Below, piece by piece: positions 1 through 8,289 of a DNA stretch of 64,000 nucleotides. The position numbers and the translations under genes were made by a program. The notes under the pieces were generated by a model. It saw only the letters and a list, made by a program, of their open reading frames with translations. It was not told where the DNA came from and searched no databases. This DNA comes from G965247775 sp965247775 (GTDB taxonomy: Bacteria; Chloroflexota; Dehalococcoidia; Bin125): contig OZ252031.1 of the NCBI GenBank assembly GCA_965247775.1, positions 2,170,001-2,234,000 on the forward strand. Reading direction: 5' to 3'. Numbering within the stretch: the first letter of the stretch is position 1; every line of letters starts with the position of its first letter.

Positions 1-429
1 ACCCAAGCCGTCGTTTCCTCGCTGCATCAGGTCGGAGACGTTGATCCAGAGGGGGTCGCCCTGCATCAGCGACGGCTGATAGAAGCGGAACTCCTCGTCT
101 CCGAGGTGGAAGTAGAGCCCCGTGAACGGTCGCGCATTGTCGCCGAAGAAGGCGGGTGGCTGGCCGCGGATAATCCCGTAGAGCGAGGTGATCCGCTGCT
201 GGCCGTCTAGCAGGAGCCGGACGACCCCCGGTGCCAGTTCGTGCTTGCCGCGATGGCTCACATCCTCCGACGATGTGGCCCAGACGAGCAGGCTGCCGAC
301 CGGGTGGCGGTGGTAGAGGGAATCCATCAGCCCGCGCACCTGGTCGCGATTCCAGACGTAGCCGCGCTGAAACTTCGGCAGCGCCATGAAGCCGCTGTCG
401 ATGTGGTTGAGAATCGTCGATACCTGCAT
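1..429 (-). CDS. DUF262 (GmrSD N-terminal-like) protein, 3' part outside window
   Basis: Reading leftward from an ATG at 429, 143 codons are open to the window edge. The protein starts MQVSTILNHIDSGFMALP and carries the DUF262 hallmarks: PKFQRGYVW at residues 18-26, then LLDGQQRITSLYGI near residues 70-83. In this family the DGQQR segment is the ParB/Srx-like nucleotide-binding and hydrolysis loop. Relatives include type IV restriction enzymes (GmrSD) and other anti-phage proteins, so a defence role is possible but not shown, because the C-terminal domain that would decide it lies outside the window. The gene is divergent from the OGG-fold-like gene at 1007. A start further upstream cannot be excluded. 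Confidence 0.8.
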   Translation of the reverse strand, partial: MQVSTILNHIDSGFMALPKFQRGYVWNRDQVRGLMDSLYHRHPVGSLLVWATSSEDVSHRGKHELAPGVVRLLLDGQQRITSLYGIIRGQPPAFFGDNARPFTGLYFHLGDEEFRFYQPSLMQGDPLWINVSDLMQRGNDGLG

Positions 430-710
430 GGCGCGGCCCTTTCCGTCCGGTCAGCGCGGTGCGCGCAGCATCCGGCAATTATGCAGGCGGGGATGTTGGT
501 TGTCGAAGGGATCGGTTGGCCGAGCCAGCAGAGTGCCGAGAACGGTCGGGTGCCGTCCCGCTCTCGCGAGCCATGACGCCATCGTCCATTTGTCGCTGCG
601 AGTTACGAGTATTGAACCGGGGAGGCGTTAACCCGGGCTAGGAGTTCCTACGGAACCACCGGCAATCCCAACGTGCGAGCGTCCCGGACGCTGCGTAGTG
701 AGGAGGATCC

Positions 711-896
711 ATGGCCACCGAACTCGAGAGGGGCAACCGCGACAACGTCGGCGTGCCGTAGCGAACGCTGTTCTCGTGGGCGGAGTTCATGGCCGGGGAG
801 CCGGATCAGCCGAAGCGCCGCCGCAGGACGCAACCCGTGGCCATCTCACTGTTCCAGTGGGCGCTCGACCCCGGCATCATCCGGAGCCCTCTCTGA
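711..896 (+). pseudogene. small basic ORF interrupted by an amber codon
   Basis: An ATG at 711 follows a very good ribosome binding site (GAGGAGGATCC). The frame reads 16 codons (ending DNVGVP), meets TAG at 759-761, then continues open for 44 more codons to TGA at 894-896. The part after the TAG is protein-like, with a WAEFMAGEP segment, a KRRRR basic patch and a short SLFQWAL hydrophobic stretch. I read it as a roughly 61-residue small protein with a nonsense codon. I do not recognise the family. It sits just upstream of, and on the same strand as, the OGG-fold-like gene at 1007, so it may have been its partner. Confidence 0.35.
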
Positions 897-1006
897 CCGG
901 GACGCATGCGGGGGCGCGGGGCGACGCCGCCTGTGCCTACGCCCTCGAAACCGGTGAGCGCCTCCGGTGCGCGGTGGCTACCATTACTCTGCGGGCCGGG
1001 AGGGCG

Positions 1007-1615
1007 GTGACAAAGCAACAGCTGACGCGGGATGCACTCTGCTCGGAGCTTCCCAAATGGTACGAGGTATCCACCCGCAACAAGTATTGGGCCGGGTGGA
1101 ACGAACTGCTCGCTCGCCTTCCCGCGAAGGCGGATGCGCTGGGCTACTTCGACATGCGGGATCTCTGCGACATTGCCGTCTGGGGCGGCAACCAGCACGG
1201 CGTCAAGCAGCGGATGCAGTCCAAAAACACGCTGGATCAGGTGAAAGGTGCCACGTCGCTGGCGATCAGGCACCTCGATGACCCTGCGGGGGCGATGCGG
1301 GCCATCGCCGGCGTGAACCACTGGGGAGTCGCATACGGGTCAAAGACGCTCACATTCATGCGCCCGTCGGACTACGGGATCCTCGATAGCTGGATTCGGA
1401 AAGCCCTGGTAGACGTCATCCCGAGGATCAGGGACGGCAACGCGAGTTCGGTGGTGGGGGGCTATGTGAGCTATCTCGACTGCTGTCGGGCGCTGCACCA
1501 CAACGTCTCGGCTCCGCCGCCGGTCGCCACAGCACACGGGCGATGGCGCATCGCCGACATCGGGCAGGGGCTGTATGCATTCGCCAGGAGTGGCGGAGTT
1601 CTCACGCCACCGTAA
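1007..1615 (+). CDS. OGG-fold-like hypothetical protein (possible DNA glycosylase relative)
   Basis: GTG start at 1007 behind a GGGAGGG site; 202 residues. The C-terminal half contains the string HWGVAYGSKTLTFMRP followed by DYGILDSW, which resembles the helix-hairpin-helix DNA glycosylase fold of OGG-like proteins, with a lysine (GSK) and an aspartate (ILDSW) that could serve as catalytic residues. This is pattern recognition, not a confirmed match. The N-terminal half is helical and has WYEVSTRNKYWAGWNELL. The frame stays open upstream to about 698, but residues before the GTG look non-coding. It lies divergent from a DUF262 gene, a setting typical of accessory or defence DNA. Confidence 0.6.
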   Translation: MTKQQLTRDALCSELPKWYEVSTRNKYWAGWNELLARLPAKADALGYFDMRDLCDIAVWGGNQHGVKQRMQSKNTLDQVKGATSLAIRHLDDPAGAMRAIAGVNHWGVAYGSKTLTFMRPSDYGILDSWIRKALVDVIPRIRDGNASSVVGGYVSYLDCCRALHHNVSAPPPVATAHGRWRIADIGQGLYAFARSGGVLTPP

Positions 1616-1720
1616 CGCACGGCGGGTCGCTCATGGCTTCGAGGACACCGTCGCGGGTAAGGCGGCCGGCGGCGATCTGGAGCAGCGCCTCCGTGTCCAT
1701 GGTGAGGACGGGGCGGGGCC
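1602..1720 (-). pseudogene. 3' tail of an SCP2/MDMPI-like protein (remnant)
   Basis: Leftward reading gives about 35 protein-like residues ending at a stop at 1602-1604. The segment MDTEALLQIAAGRLT resembles the end of SCP2-type or mycothiol maleylpyruvate isomerase-type domains. Upstream residues lose any coding character and no start codon with a ribosome binding site is visible. It overlaps the end of the 1007 gene by 14 bp on the other strand. I treat it as a truncated 3' end; the family assignment is weak. Confidence 0.25.
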
Positions 1721-1825
1721 ATCGGCGGTGTGGATGGTGTCCTTGCGGACGGCGGCGCTGGCGGCCGTCGTCGAGGGATGGTGCTGGCCGCGGAGTCGGC
1801 CGGGGCGCCCGATGCGTACGGCGTG

Positions 1826-2042
1826 ATGCGGCCGCATCCACGCTTCCTCTACGCGGCGATGGGGCTGCAATCCGAACTCTATCCGCGCGCGCTCCAGATC
1901 CTGCGCGAACTCGCTGGGGGCGGCGTCATCCAGCCGCCGTCATCGTTTCGGGATTTGCAGCAGGCCGACGCGCGCGCCGACTTGGAGCGCTCCGTGCAAT
2001 CGCCGGAACTCCCCAGCGAGCAGCGGATCAAGCTACGAGGAG
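1826..2042 (+). pseudogene. fragment of an HpaB-type 4-hydroxyphenylacetate 3-monooxygenase
   Basis: About 70 codons, beginning MRPHPRFLYAAMGLQSE and running through LYPRALQILRELAGGG, IQPPSSFRD, ADLERSVQSP and LPSEQRIKL, match the C-terminal region of the flavin-dependent HpaB/PvcC hydroxylases (normally about 480-520 residues). The frame is lost after KLRGG. A second short coding-like stretch in another frame (EEALESADSFLAEYGLPGEP, about 2035-2095) follows but I could not assign it. The rest of the gene is missing on both sides, so this is debris. The whole 1616-2164 interval holds only remnants. Confidence 0.6.
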
Positions 2043-2164
2043 GCGCTGGAGAGCGCGGACTCGTTTCTGGCGGAGTACGGACTCCCCGGCGAGCCCTCGG
2101 GGCAGGCGTGGCCCCGTCCAGGGCGAAGTGGGGAAGTCCCGGGTGTTCTCGGTGAGTGGCGGCC

Positions 2165-3040
2165 TCAGAGCATGGGGTCGCCGGGCTCGGGGAGGGGGCG
2201 CGTGTGCCAGGCGCCAGCTTCGACGGTAGCGATGAAGTCGGCGAGGAGGGCGTTGAAGAGGGCGGGCTCCTCGAGGTTCATGGCGTGCCCGCTCTTGGGG
2301 AGGACGGCGAGGGCGGCGGAGGGGACGGCGCGCTTGAGGAAGAGGGAGGCGTCCAGGCTGGGTTCGTCCTCGTCGCCAGCGACGACGAGGAGTGGGACTT
2401 GGAGGGCGCGGAGTTCGGCCTGGAGTTCGTCGAAGGCGGGGCGGCGGGCCTGGACGCCGCGCATGGTGCGGGCGGATCCCTCAGGGGAGTGCTCGGCGAG
2501 CAGGCGGGCGAACTCGGCGTGGCCGCGGGGGTCCTTGCGGGCGAAGGCGTCGCGGCCGGGCCTGCCGCTGGCGTATTGGGCCGTGAAGGGACCGATGCCG
2601 CGGGCGTCGATGTCGTCGGCGAGAGCGGCGGCCTGAGCGCGGAAGGCGGCCTGGGCGGGGGCGAGGGCGCCGTAGCCGACGCCGGCGGCGGTGAGGGAGA
2701 GGGCACGCTGGGGGGCGTGGAGGCCGAGGTGGACGGTGGCGAAGGCGCCCATTGAGCAGCCGACGATGTGGGCGCGGTCGATGGTGAGGGCGTCGAGGAC
2801 GCTGAGGACGTCGTCGCGGGCGAGGGCTTGGGAGTAGGCGTTCGCATCGCCGGGGAGGTCGGAGGGGGGGTAGCCGCGAGCGTTGAAGGCGATGCAGCGG
2901 TGGCGGCGGGAGAAGAAGCGGACCTGCGGCTCCCAGGAGCGGAAGTCGCCGCCGAACTCGTGCACGAAGAGGAGGGGGGAGCCGGCACCGGTCTCCTCGT
3001 AGTAGAGGCGGACGCCGTCGGGGGTGGTGGCGTATGGCAT
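2165..3040 (-). CDS. alpha/beta hydrolase
   Basis: 291 residues from an ATG at 3040 with an upstream AGGAG site. It shows the alpha/beta hydrolase order: oxyanion-strand region LLFVHEFGG (23-31), nucleophile elbow GCSMG with Ser96, acid in AGDEDE (Asp223 or Asp225) and the histidine loop SGHAMN (His252), a complete catalytic triad. The length is normal for the family. It starts 29 nt after the thioesterase gene on the same strand, so the two probably form a small operon. Substrate unknown; an ester or C-C hydrolase of a catabolic pathway is likely. Confidence 0.85.
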   Translation of the reverse strand: MPYATTPDGVRLYYEETGAGSPLLFVHEFGGDFRSWEPQVRFFSRRHRCIAFNARGYPPSDLPGDANAYSQALARDDVLSVLDALTIDRAHIVGCSMGAFATVHLGLHAPQRALSLTAAGVGYGALAPAQAAFRAQAAALADDIDARGIGPFTAQYASGRPGRDAFARKDPRGHAEFARLLAEHSPEGSARTMRGVQARRPAFDELQAELRALQVPLLVVAGDEDEPSLDASLFLKRAVPSAALAVLPKSGHAMNLEEPALFNALLADFIATVEAGAWHTRPLPEPGDPML

Positions 3041-3069
3041 GGGGGCTCCTCTCGGGCGCGGGCTGGGGG

Positions 3070-3462
3070 TCAGCCGGCGCGGTACTTGTCCTGGGCCTCA
3101 GGGGGGATGGGCTGGGGGCGTCCATTGGAGAGGTGCAGCCAGACCCAGTCGTGGCGGACGGTGGCGATAGGGACCTGCGTACGGGCGGAGCGGAGGGCGA
3201 ACTCCTGGGTGAAGCCGTGCGGGCCGGCGTCGATGGTGTGGACCTCGACAGTGCAGCCGTCCTGCCAGGGGAGGGGGCGGTGGTAGGTGACGGCAGTCTC
3301 GCGGGGGACGGCGAGGACGCCGGGGGGCTTGGTGAGGTCGCAGTCGCGCTCGAAGCCAGCGTAGGCAAGTTCGGTGAAGGCGAGGAGGACACCGGCGTGC
3401 ACGAAGCCGCTGTCGGCGTAGGTGTCGGTGTGGCGGGTGGGGAAGGAGGCGGTGAAGGGCAC
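3070..3462 (-). CDS. acyl-CoA thioesterase, 4HBT hotdog family
   Basis: 130 residues, the usual size of a single hotdog-fold 4-hydroxybenzoyl-CoA thioesterase-like protein. It has the N-terminal TRHTDTYADSGFVHAG strand-turn followed by a long helix (VLLAFTELAYAGFERD) and the later strand VTYHRPLPWQDGCTVEV typical of YbgC/4HBT proteins. A conserved aspartate (DTYADSGFVHAG) corresponds to the active-site region of the YbgC group. It precedes the alpha/beta hydrolase on the same strand. It probably hydrolyses a CoA thioester in the cytoplasm; substrate unknown. Confidence 0.8.
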   Translation of the reverse strand: MPFTASFPTRHTDTYADSGFVHAGVLLAFTELAYAGFERDCDLTKPPGVLAVPRETAVTYHRPLPWQDGCTVEVHTIDAGPHGFTQEFALRSARTQVPIATVRHDWVWLHLSNGRPQPIPPEAQDKYRAG

Positions 3463-3646
3463 AGCGGCACCTGATGGGGGGAGGGTGGGGGGAGCAGGCT
3501 AGCGGGAGCAGGCTAGCGAGCGCTGGGGGTGGGCGCTGGGGGTGGAGGGCGAGAGCGGAGTCGCGGGTATTGGGGTCCCGAGGGGTGGCGCTGCCCACCG
3601 TGGGGGCCGGGCGCAGTCTCTGCGCTGCCGGCGGAGGAGGTGGACG

Positions 3647-4063
3647 ATGCGGCTTCTTGTGCTGGGCGTGCTGATCCTCCTGGGCGCGGTGGTCGTGGCG
3701 GCGTGCGGGGGTGGCGGCGAGCCCCGCGGCAGCGGCGGACTTCGACGCGGGGGACAGCGGGCGCGGCGCGGCGCCTGGTGGGACGGCTCGGCATCGCCCA
3801 GGAGGGGCGCACCACGTCCAATACGCTGATGGCGGTGCGGGGCTTGATCGCGTCCGCCCGCCTGTTCGCGATCTGCGAGAGTCGCGAGCTGCTTGAGTCA
3901 CTGGGCCCGGGATGCCTTCAGGTTCCTGGGGGAGATGGGCTGCTACTCCTTCCTTTCCATGTTGGGGGAGACGGCGCCGCCGCACGAGGAGTTCGAGAAG
4001 GCGCGGGCGAGCGGGAAAGGTCCCACGGCGGGGAAGCGGGCAGCCAGGAAGCTGGAGGGCTGA
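3647..4063 (+). pseudogene. lipoprotein gene with frameshifts
   Basis: An ATG at 3647 after GGAGGAGG starts a clear lipoprotein signal: a hydrophobic run LLVLGVLILLGAVVVAAC with the lipobox cysteine. That frame ends at 3829. Coding-like sequence continues in a second frame (GRLGIAQEGRTTSNTLMAVRG, then SARLFAICESRELLESL, to about 3900) and then a third (ARDAFRFLGEMGCYSFLSML to the TGA at 4061-4063). Together they would give one secreted protein of about 140 residues with two shifts near 3730 and 3900. Family not recognised. It ends 3 bp from the convergent dehydrogenase gene. Confidence 0.45.
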
Positions 4064-4066
4064 GGG

Positions 4067-4837
4067 CTACTCGGCGAAGTTCTCGCCGCCGTCGACGAGG
4101 TAGGTGGCGCCGGTCATGAAGCGGCCGGCGTTGGAGGCGAGGACAAGGGCGGCACCGGCGCAATCCTGGGGTTCGCCGGGGTAGCCGAGGGGGCTCAGGG
4201 TCTGGCCCTCGGCCTCGGCGGCGGCGATGATCTTGGCGGCGAGGTCGGTGCGGACGATGCCGGGGGCGAGGGCGACGACGCGAATGTTGTCGGGGGCCCA
4301 GGCTTTGGCGAGGACCTGGGTGAGGTTGTGGAGGGCAGCCTTGGAGGGGGCGTAGGCAGCGTAGGGGAACTTGCCCACGGTGGCGCGCACGCCGACGGCG
4401 GAGCCGACGTTGATGACGACGCCGCCACCCCGTTCGACCATGGCGGGGTGGCAGAGGCGGGCGAGGAGGAGCGGGGCCCAGGCGTTGATGCGCATGGTAT
4501 TGAGGAAGTCGCCGGCGGTGGCGTCGTAGATGGAGGCGAAGGCGCCGACACCGGCGTTGTTGACGAGGATGTCGATGCCGCCGAACTCGTCCAGGGCGGC
4601 CGTCGCGACGGCTTCGAGGTCGGCGTCGCGGGCCATGTCGGCCTGGACGGTGAGGACGCGACGGCCGCGGTCGCGGACCTCCTGGGCGGTGGCCTGGAGG
4701 GGACCGGGGCTGCGGGCGGCGAGGCAGAGGTCAGCGCCGTGCTCGGCGAAAGCGAGAGCGATGGCGCGGCCGATGCCCTTGGATCCGCCGGTGACGATGG
4801 CGACTTTTCCTTGCAGGGAGAGATCGACGACGGGCAT
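4067..4837 (-). CDS. short-chain dehydrogenase/reductase (SDR)
   Basis: 256 residues from ATG 4837. Classical SDR features are complete: dinucleotide-binding TGGSKGIG (16-23), NNAG (93-96), catalytic Ser146 in NVGSAVG, and the Tyr162-x-x-x-Lys166 pair in AYAPSK. The C-terminal MTGATYLVDGGENF is the usual end of glucose/3-oxoacyl-type SDRs. It catalyses NAD(P)-dependent oxidation or reduction of an alcohol/ketone; substrate not predictable. Downstream of it, convergent, is a decayed lipoprotein gene. Confidence 0.9.
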   Translation of the reverse strand: MPVVDLSLQGKVAIVTGGSKGIGRAIALAFAEHGADLCLAARSPGPLQATAQEVRDRGRRVLTVQADMARDADLEAVATAALDEFGGIDILVNNAGVGAFASIYDATAGDFLNTMRINAWAPLLLARLCHPAMVERGGGVVINVGSAVGVRATVGKFPYAAYAPSKAALHNLTQVLAKAWAPDNIRVVALAPGIVRTDLAAKIIAAAEAEGQTLSPLGYPGEPQDCAGAALVLASNAGRFMTGATYLVDGGENFAE

Positions 4838-4875
4838 GTGGCGCTCCGGGCCGGGGTTCGCGCGGGCGGGCGAGC

Positions 4876-5457
4876 TTAGGCGGTGCGGATGGTGGCGGAC
4901 TCGATGCGGAGTTCCTCACGGGGGGCGCCGCTCTGCGAGCCGCGCTGCTCCAAGGCCTGGACCGTGTCCATGCCCTGGACGACCTCGCCGAAGATCGTGT
5001 GGTTGCCGTCGAGCCAGGGGGTGGGGACGAAGGTGAGGAAGAACTGGCTGCCGTCGGTGCCAGGGCCGGCGTTGGCCATCGAGAGGAGGCCGGGACGGTC
5101 GTGCTTGACGGCGTCGCTGAGTTCGCCGTCGTACTGGTAGCCGGGGCCGCCGGTGCCGGTGCCGAGCGGGCAGCCGCCCTGGGCCATGAACTCGGTGATG
5201 ACGCGGTGGAAAGCCAGGCCGTCGTAGAAGCCGAGGCGGGTGAGATAGATGGTGCTGGAGACGTGGGCGGGGGCGACGTCCGGCATGAGGCGGACGCTGA
5301 CCTCGCCGAGGTTGGTCATGAGGTCCCAGAAGTAGCCGGCGTCGTCGAAGGTGACGGTGGGGGGCTGGGGCAGGCGGGTGCGCCAGCTTCCGGCGCTGGT
5401 ATCGACGGCTTGGGCGGTGATGAAAGCGTCGATGGCATCGATGGCGGAGGCAGCCAC
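4876..5457 (-). CDS. cyclophilin-type peptidyl-prolyl isomerase
   Basis: 193 residues from a GTG at 5457 preceded by AAAGAGG; an upstream extension is open but unlike protein. The cyclophilin core is clear: GEVSVRLMPDVAP, then GFYDGLAFHRVITEFMAQGGCP (the FHRVI...FMxQGG active-site segment), then SMANAGPGTDGSQFFLTF and NHTIFGEVVQGMD. These carry the Arg, Phe, Gln, Asn and His positions expected for cis-trans prolyl isomerisation. No signal peptide, so cytoplasmic, with an additional N-terminal helix of about 40 residues. Confidence 0.9.
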   Translation of the reverse strand: MAASAIDAIDAFITAQAVDTSAGSWRTRLPQPPTVTFDDAGYFWDLMTNLGEVSVRLMPDVAPAHVSSTIYLTRLGFYDGLAFHRVITEFMAQGGCPLGTGTGGPGYQYDGELSDAVKHDRPGLLSMANAGPGTDGSQFFLTFVPTPWLDGNHTIFGEVVQGMDTVQALEQRGSQSGAPREELRIESATIRTA

Positions 5458-5563
5458 GCGGACCTCTTTCGTGGGCGCGGCCCACCGGGTGCGGGGCCGG
5501 GGGGCAGCGTACCGCACGGACCGGCTCGCCGCCGGGGCCGGGCTCGCGGGCGGGCGGGCGGCG

Positions 5564-7336
5564 CTAGTGAGGGCGGGAGAGGACCTCGATCTGGATGGGG
5601 ATGATGCCCTCGGCGGGGAGGCCGAGCTGGTTGTAGGCGGCTTCCGAGAGGTCGATGTGGTTGAGGGGGAGGAGGCCGGTGTCCTGCACGATGACGCGGA
5701 TGGAGCGGCCGTCGCGCCAGAGGCGGAGCTGCGTGCCGCAGGGGTGGGTGGTGGAGGCGGCGATGGTGGGGTTATTGGGATCGTACATGCCGCCGCAGAA
5801 CATGGGATTGCCGGCGAGGGAGGGGTGGTAATAGGTGGCGCGGCCGTCGACGAGGCCGGGGGCGATGGGGACGAGGACGACGAACTCGGTGGCGACCCAG
5901 CCTTCGAGGCCGCCGACGCGGACCTGCATCCAGTCGCGGCCGGTGACGTCGGTGGCGGTGTCGCCGAGGGGCTCGAGGACCGTGCCAGGGCTGAGGCAGG
6001 CGAGGGGGGTGGTCCCGATGGTGGTGGGGGTGGGGCGCAGGTTGAGGCAGGAGGGGCCGATGACGCGCTGCTCGAAGCCCGGGGGGACGAGGGGTGGATC
6101 GCCGGGGGGAGGCGGCGGGGGCGGCCCGCTGGCCTGGGGATCCCAGAGGGCGGGGCGGCGCAGGAGCACCCAGACGGCCTGGCCGCGATCGAGGGTGGTG
6201 AGGCGGTTGAGGGAGGGCTCAGCGCCGGGGCGGAAGGCCTGGTAGCGCTGGGCGGCGGCGTCCCAGGCGAAGACGGCGTCCAGGGCATCGCCGAGGCCGA
6301 CGACGGCGTCCCGGATCGGGCGGGGCTCTCCGGTCCAGGTGACGAGGTTAAAACCGGCGCTGAGGGTGAGGGGGATGGGGTCGCCGAGGGGCGGGCGGGC
6401 GAGAATTGCGCCCTGGGGGGCGGCCACGTGGATGAGGAGGGCGTCGCCGTTGCGGAGGAGGGCGAGGTCGTTGACGTAGTCGGGGGCGCGGAGGGAGAAG
6501 CGCCGGAAGCGCTGTGCGTCGCGGTCGAAGGTGAAGAGGGCGGTGACGGCGTCGCCGAGGGAGGCGGCGACCTCGGCGACGCTGGTGCGGGCGGTCCAGC
6601 CGATGGCATTCCAGCCGGAGCGGAGCACCTGGAGATCGAATCTCTCGTCGATCGGGAGGTCCTGGGGAGGCGGCTGGGGGTCAGCGGGAGGCGGCGGCGG
6701 CGTGGCGGCGACGCGCACGCGGTTGGTGGAGACGAAGCGGTCGCCGCTGTGGGCGTTGAAGTCGCCGGTCCAGGGGAGGGCGACGCCCTCCAGGGCCCAT
6801 TCGCCGACGAGGGGGACGGTGTCCCGGATTTGGCCGGCACCGAGTGTGCGGTGCACGGCCAGGTGGAGGTGCGCGATGGCGCCGCTGCCGGCGAAGCCGG
6901 CGGGGGCGACGTCGCCGAGGGGCTTGCCGATGTGGACCGGGGTTCCGCGAGCAAGGTCTGGGTCGGGGAAGAAATGGCAGATGAGGAGAGCGTGCTGACT
7001 GCCATTGTTGATGGTCAGGCAGTCGGAGTCGACGAAGGAGATCGTGCCGTCGAGGGGGGAGAGTACTTGGGTACCGGCGGTGCCGGCGTCTTCGCGGACG
7101 AGATCGAGGGCGTGGGGGTCGTCGCCGGAGTGGGAGCCGGTGTTGTAGCCGCTGACGATGCTCCAGACGGTGCCGGCCGGGGCGGGCAAGGGGAAGCCGC
7201 CGCTCTGCGCATGGACCGGCGCCGGGGTGGACGCCAGGCCGGGAGCGGCAGCGAGGACGAGCAGCGCGAGGACCGCGGCGGGCGCCGGCCACCCCAGCCA
7301 GCGCACGCGCTGCACCTGCCGACGCATGCTCCGCAT
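5564..7336 (-). CDS. secreted multidomain cell-wall protein: M23-like, SH3-like and RlpA-like domains
   Basis: 590 residues with an N-terminal signal peptide (LALLVLAAAPGLASTPAPVHAQ). In order: an M23/LytM-like peptidase domain at about 45-195 with HALDL and AHLHLAVH in place of the usual HxxxD and HxH zinc motifs; a proline linker; two copies of a repeat starting SGWNAIGWT / AGFNLVTWT (about 230-390); a second proline linker; an SH3-like bacterial domain (CLNLRPTPTT..., about 415-485); and a C-terminal double-psi beta-barrel of the RlpA type (ATYYHPSLAGNPMFCGGMYDP ... NHIDLSEAAYNQLG). Likely binds and possibly cleaves peptidoglycan outside the membrane. The peptidase signature is atypical, so activity is uncertain. 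Confidence 0.8.
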   Translation of the reverse strand: MRSMRRQVQRVRWLGWPAPAAVLALLVLAAAPGLASTPAPVHAQSGGFPLPAPAGTVWSIVSGYNTGSHSGDDPHALDLVREDAGTAGTQVLSPLDGTISFVDSDCLTINNGSQHALLICHFFPDPDLARGTPVHIGKPLGDVAPAGFAGSGAIAHLHLAVHRTLGAGQIRDTVPLVGEWALEGVALPWTGDFNAHSGDRFVSTNRVRVAATPPPPPADPQPPPQDLPIDERFDLQVLRSGWNAIGWTARTSVAEVAASLGDAVTALFTFDRDAQRFRRFSLRAPDYVNDLALLRNGDALLIHVAAPQGAILARPPLGDPIPLTLSAGFNLVTWTGEPRPIRDAVVGLGDALDAVFAWDAAAQRYQAFRPGAEPSLNRLTTLDRGQAVWVLLRRPALWDPQASGPPPPPPPGDPPLVPPGFEQRVIGPSCLNLRPTPTTIGTTPLACLSPGTVLEPLGDTATDVTGRDWMQVRVGGLEGWVATEFVVLVPIAPGLVDGRATYYHPSLAGNPMFCGGMYDPNNPTIAASTTHPCGTQLRLWRDGRSIRVIVQDTGLLPLNHIDLSEAAYNQLGLPAEGIIPIQIEVLSRPH

Positions 7337-7401
7337 TGTACGGGGCGCCCGGATTGGGGAAAGGGAGGGGGTGTGGGGGCAGGGTTATTCCGAAGCTGGG
7401 G

Positions 7402-8283
7402 CTAGTCGTAGATGGCGCGCTCGAGTCCGCTGAGGCGCTCAAGGCGGCGGCCGCTGCGCTCGCGCCGGCGGGCCTGCGCGGCCGTGAGGGCGAGGGCGAG
7501 GGAGAACAGGGCCGCTTGGAGGAGCACGATGGTGGCGCCGGAGGAGACATCGACGAACCAGGAGAGGTAGACGCCGAAGAAGCCCGTGAGGCCACCGAGG
7601 GCGATGGCAAACGCGAAGAGGTGGGGGAAGGAGTCGGTGAAGAGGCGGGCGGTGACGGGGGGGATGACGAGCGCGGCGGCGAGGAGGGTGACCCCGAGGA
7701 CTTGGAGGGAGGCGATCACGGTGGCGGCGAGGAGGAGGGAGAAGACCGCCTCGACCCAGGAGACGGAGACGCCGGCGGCGGCGGCGACGTCGCGGTCAAA
7801 GGTGAGGAAGAGGAGGGGCTTCCACCAGACGAAGAGGAGGGCCGCGGCGAGGACGAGGGTGGCGGCGGTGACGAGCAGGTCGGTGGTGGTGATGCCGAGG
7901 ATCTCGCCGAAGAGGGCGGCTTCGAAGTCGCGGGTGAAGGTGCGCTGGCGGCTGATGAGGGCGACGCCGAGGGCGAAGGCGGCGGTGGTGATGATGCCGA
8001 TGGCGGCGTCGCCGCTGATCTGGCGGCGGCGGCTGGCCAGGTTGATGAGGAAGACGCTGAAGGCTCCCCAGAGGGTTGCGCCGATGTAGAAGTTGATGCC
8101 CGCGACGAAGGAGACGACGGCGCCGCCGAAGATGCTGTGGGCGAGGCCGTGGCCGATATAGGCCAGGCGGCGTATGACGACGAAGACGCCGACCCCGGCG
8201 GTGAGGACCCCGACGAGGGTGGCGGCGATCATGGCGCGCCACATGAACTCGAACTGGAAGGGTTCGAGGAGGTCAGCCATCAA
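7402..8283 (-). CDS. znuB: zinc/manganese ABC transporter permease (ZnuB/TroC family)
   Basis: 293 residues with about eight hydrophobic segments, as expected for ABC-3 family permeases. Family signals include the N-terminal AYIGHGLAHSIFGGAVV segment with its two histidines, and the later LLAAALVIPPVTARLFTDS loop that contacts the ATPase. Its start lies 6 bp downstream of the ATPase gene stop, completing an operon of binding protein, ATPase and permease. It forms the membrane channel for divalent metal uptake. Zinc is the most common substrate, but manganese or iron cannot be excluded from sequence. Confidence 0.88.
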   Translation of the reverse strand: MMADLLEPFQFEFMWRAMIAATLVGVLTAGVGVFVVIRRLAYIGHGLAHSIFGGAVVSFVAGINFYIGATLWGAFSVFLINLASRRRQISGDAAIGIITTAAFALGVALISRQRTFTRDFEAALFGEILGITTTDLLVTAATLVLAAALLFVWWKPLLFLTFDRDVAAAAGVSVSWVEAVFSLLLAATVIASLQVLGVTLLAAALVIPPVTARLFTDSFPHLFAFAIALGGLTGFFGVYLSWFVDVSSGATIVLLQAALFSLALALTAAQARRRERSGRRLERLSGLERAIYD

Positions 8284-8289
8284 GCGCGG

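Noticed and set aside
759..761. In-frame TAG in the small ORF as pyrrolysine
   Set aside because: A single amber codon in an unrecognised ORF, with no pyl genes and TAG used as an ordinary stop elsewhere in the window.
5351..7405. Very long rightward open frame opposite the cell-wall protein gene
   Set aside because: It is a GC-driven antisense frame of acidic, glycine-rich residues. The leftward strand encodes recognised domains and a signal peptide.
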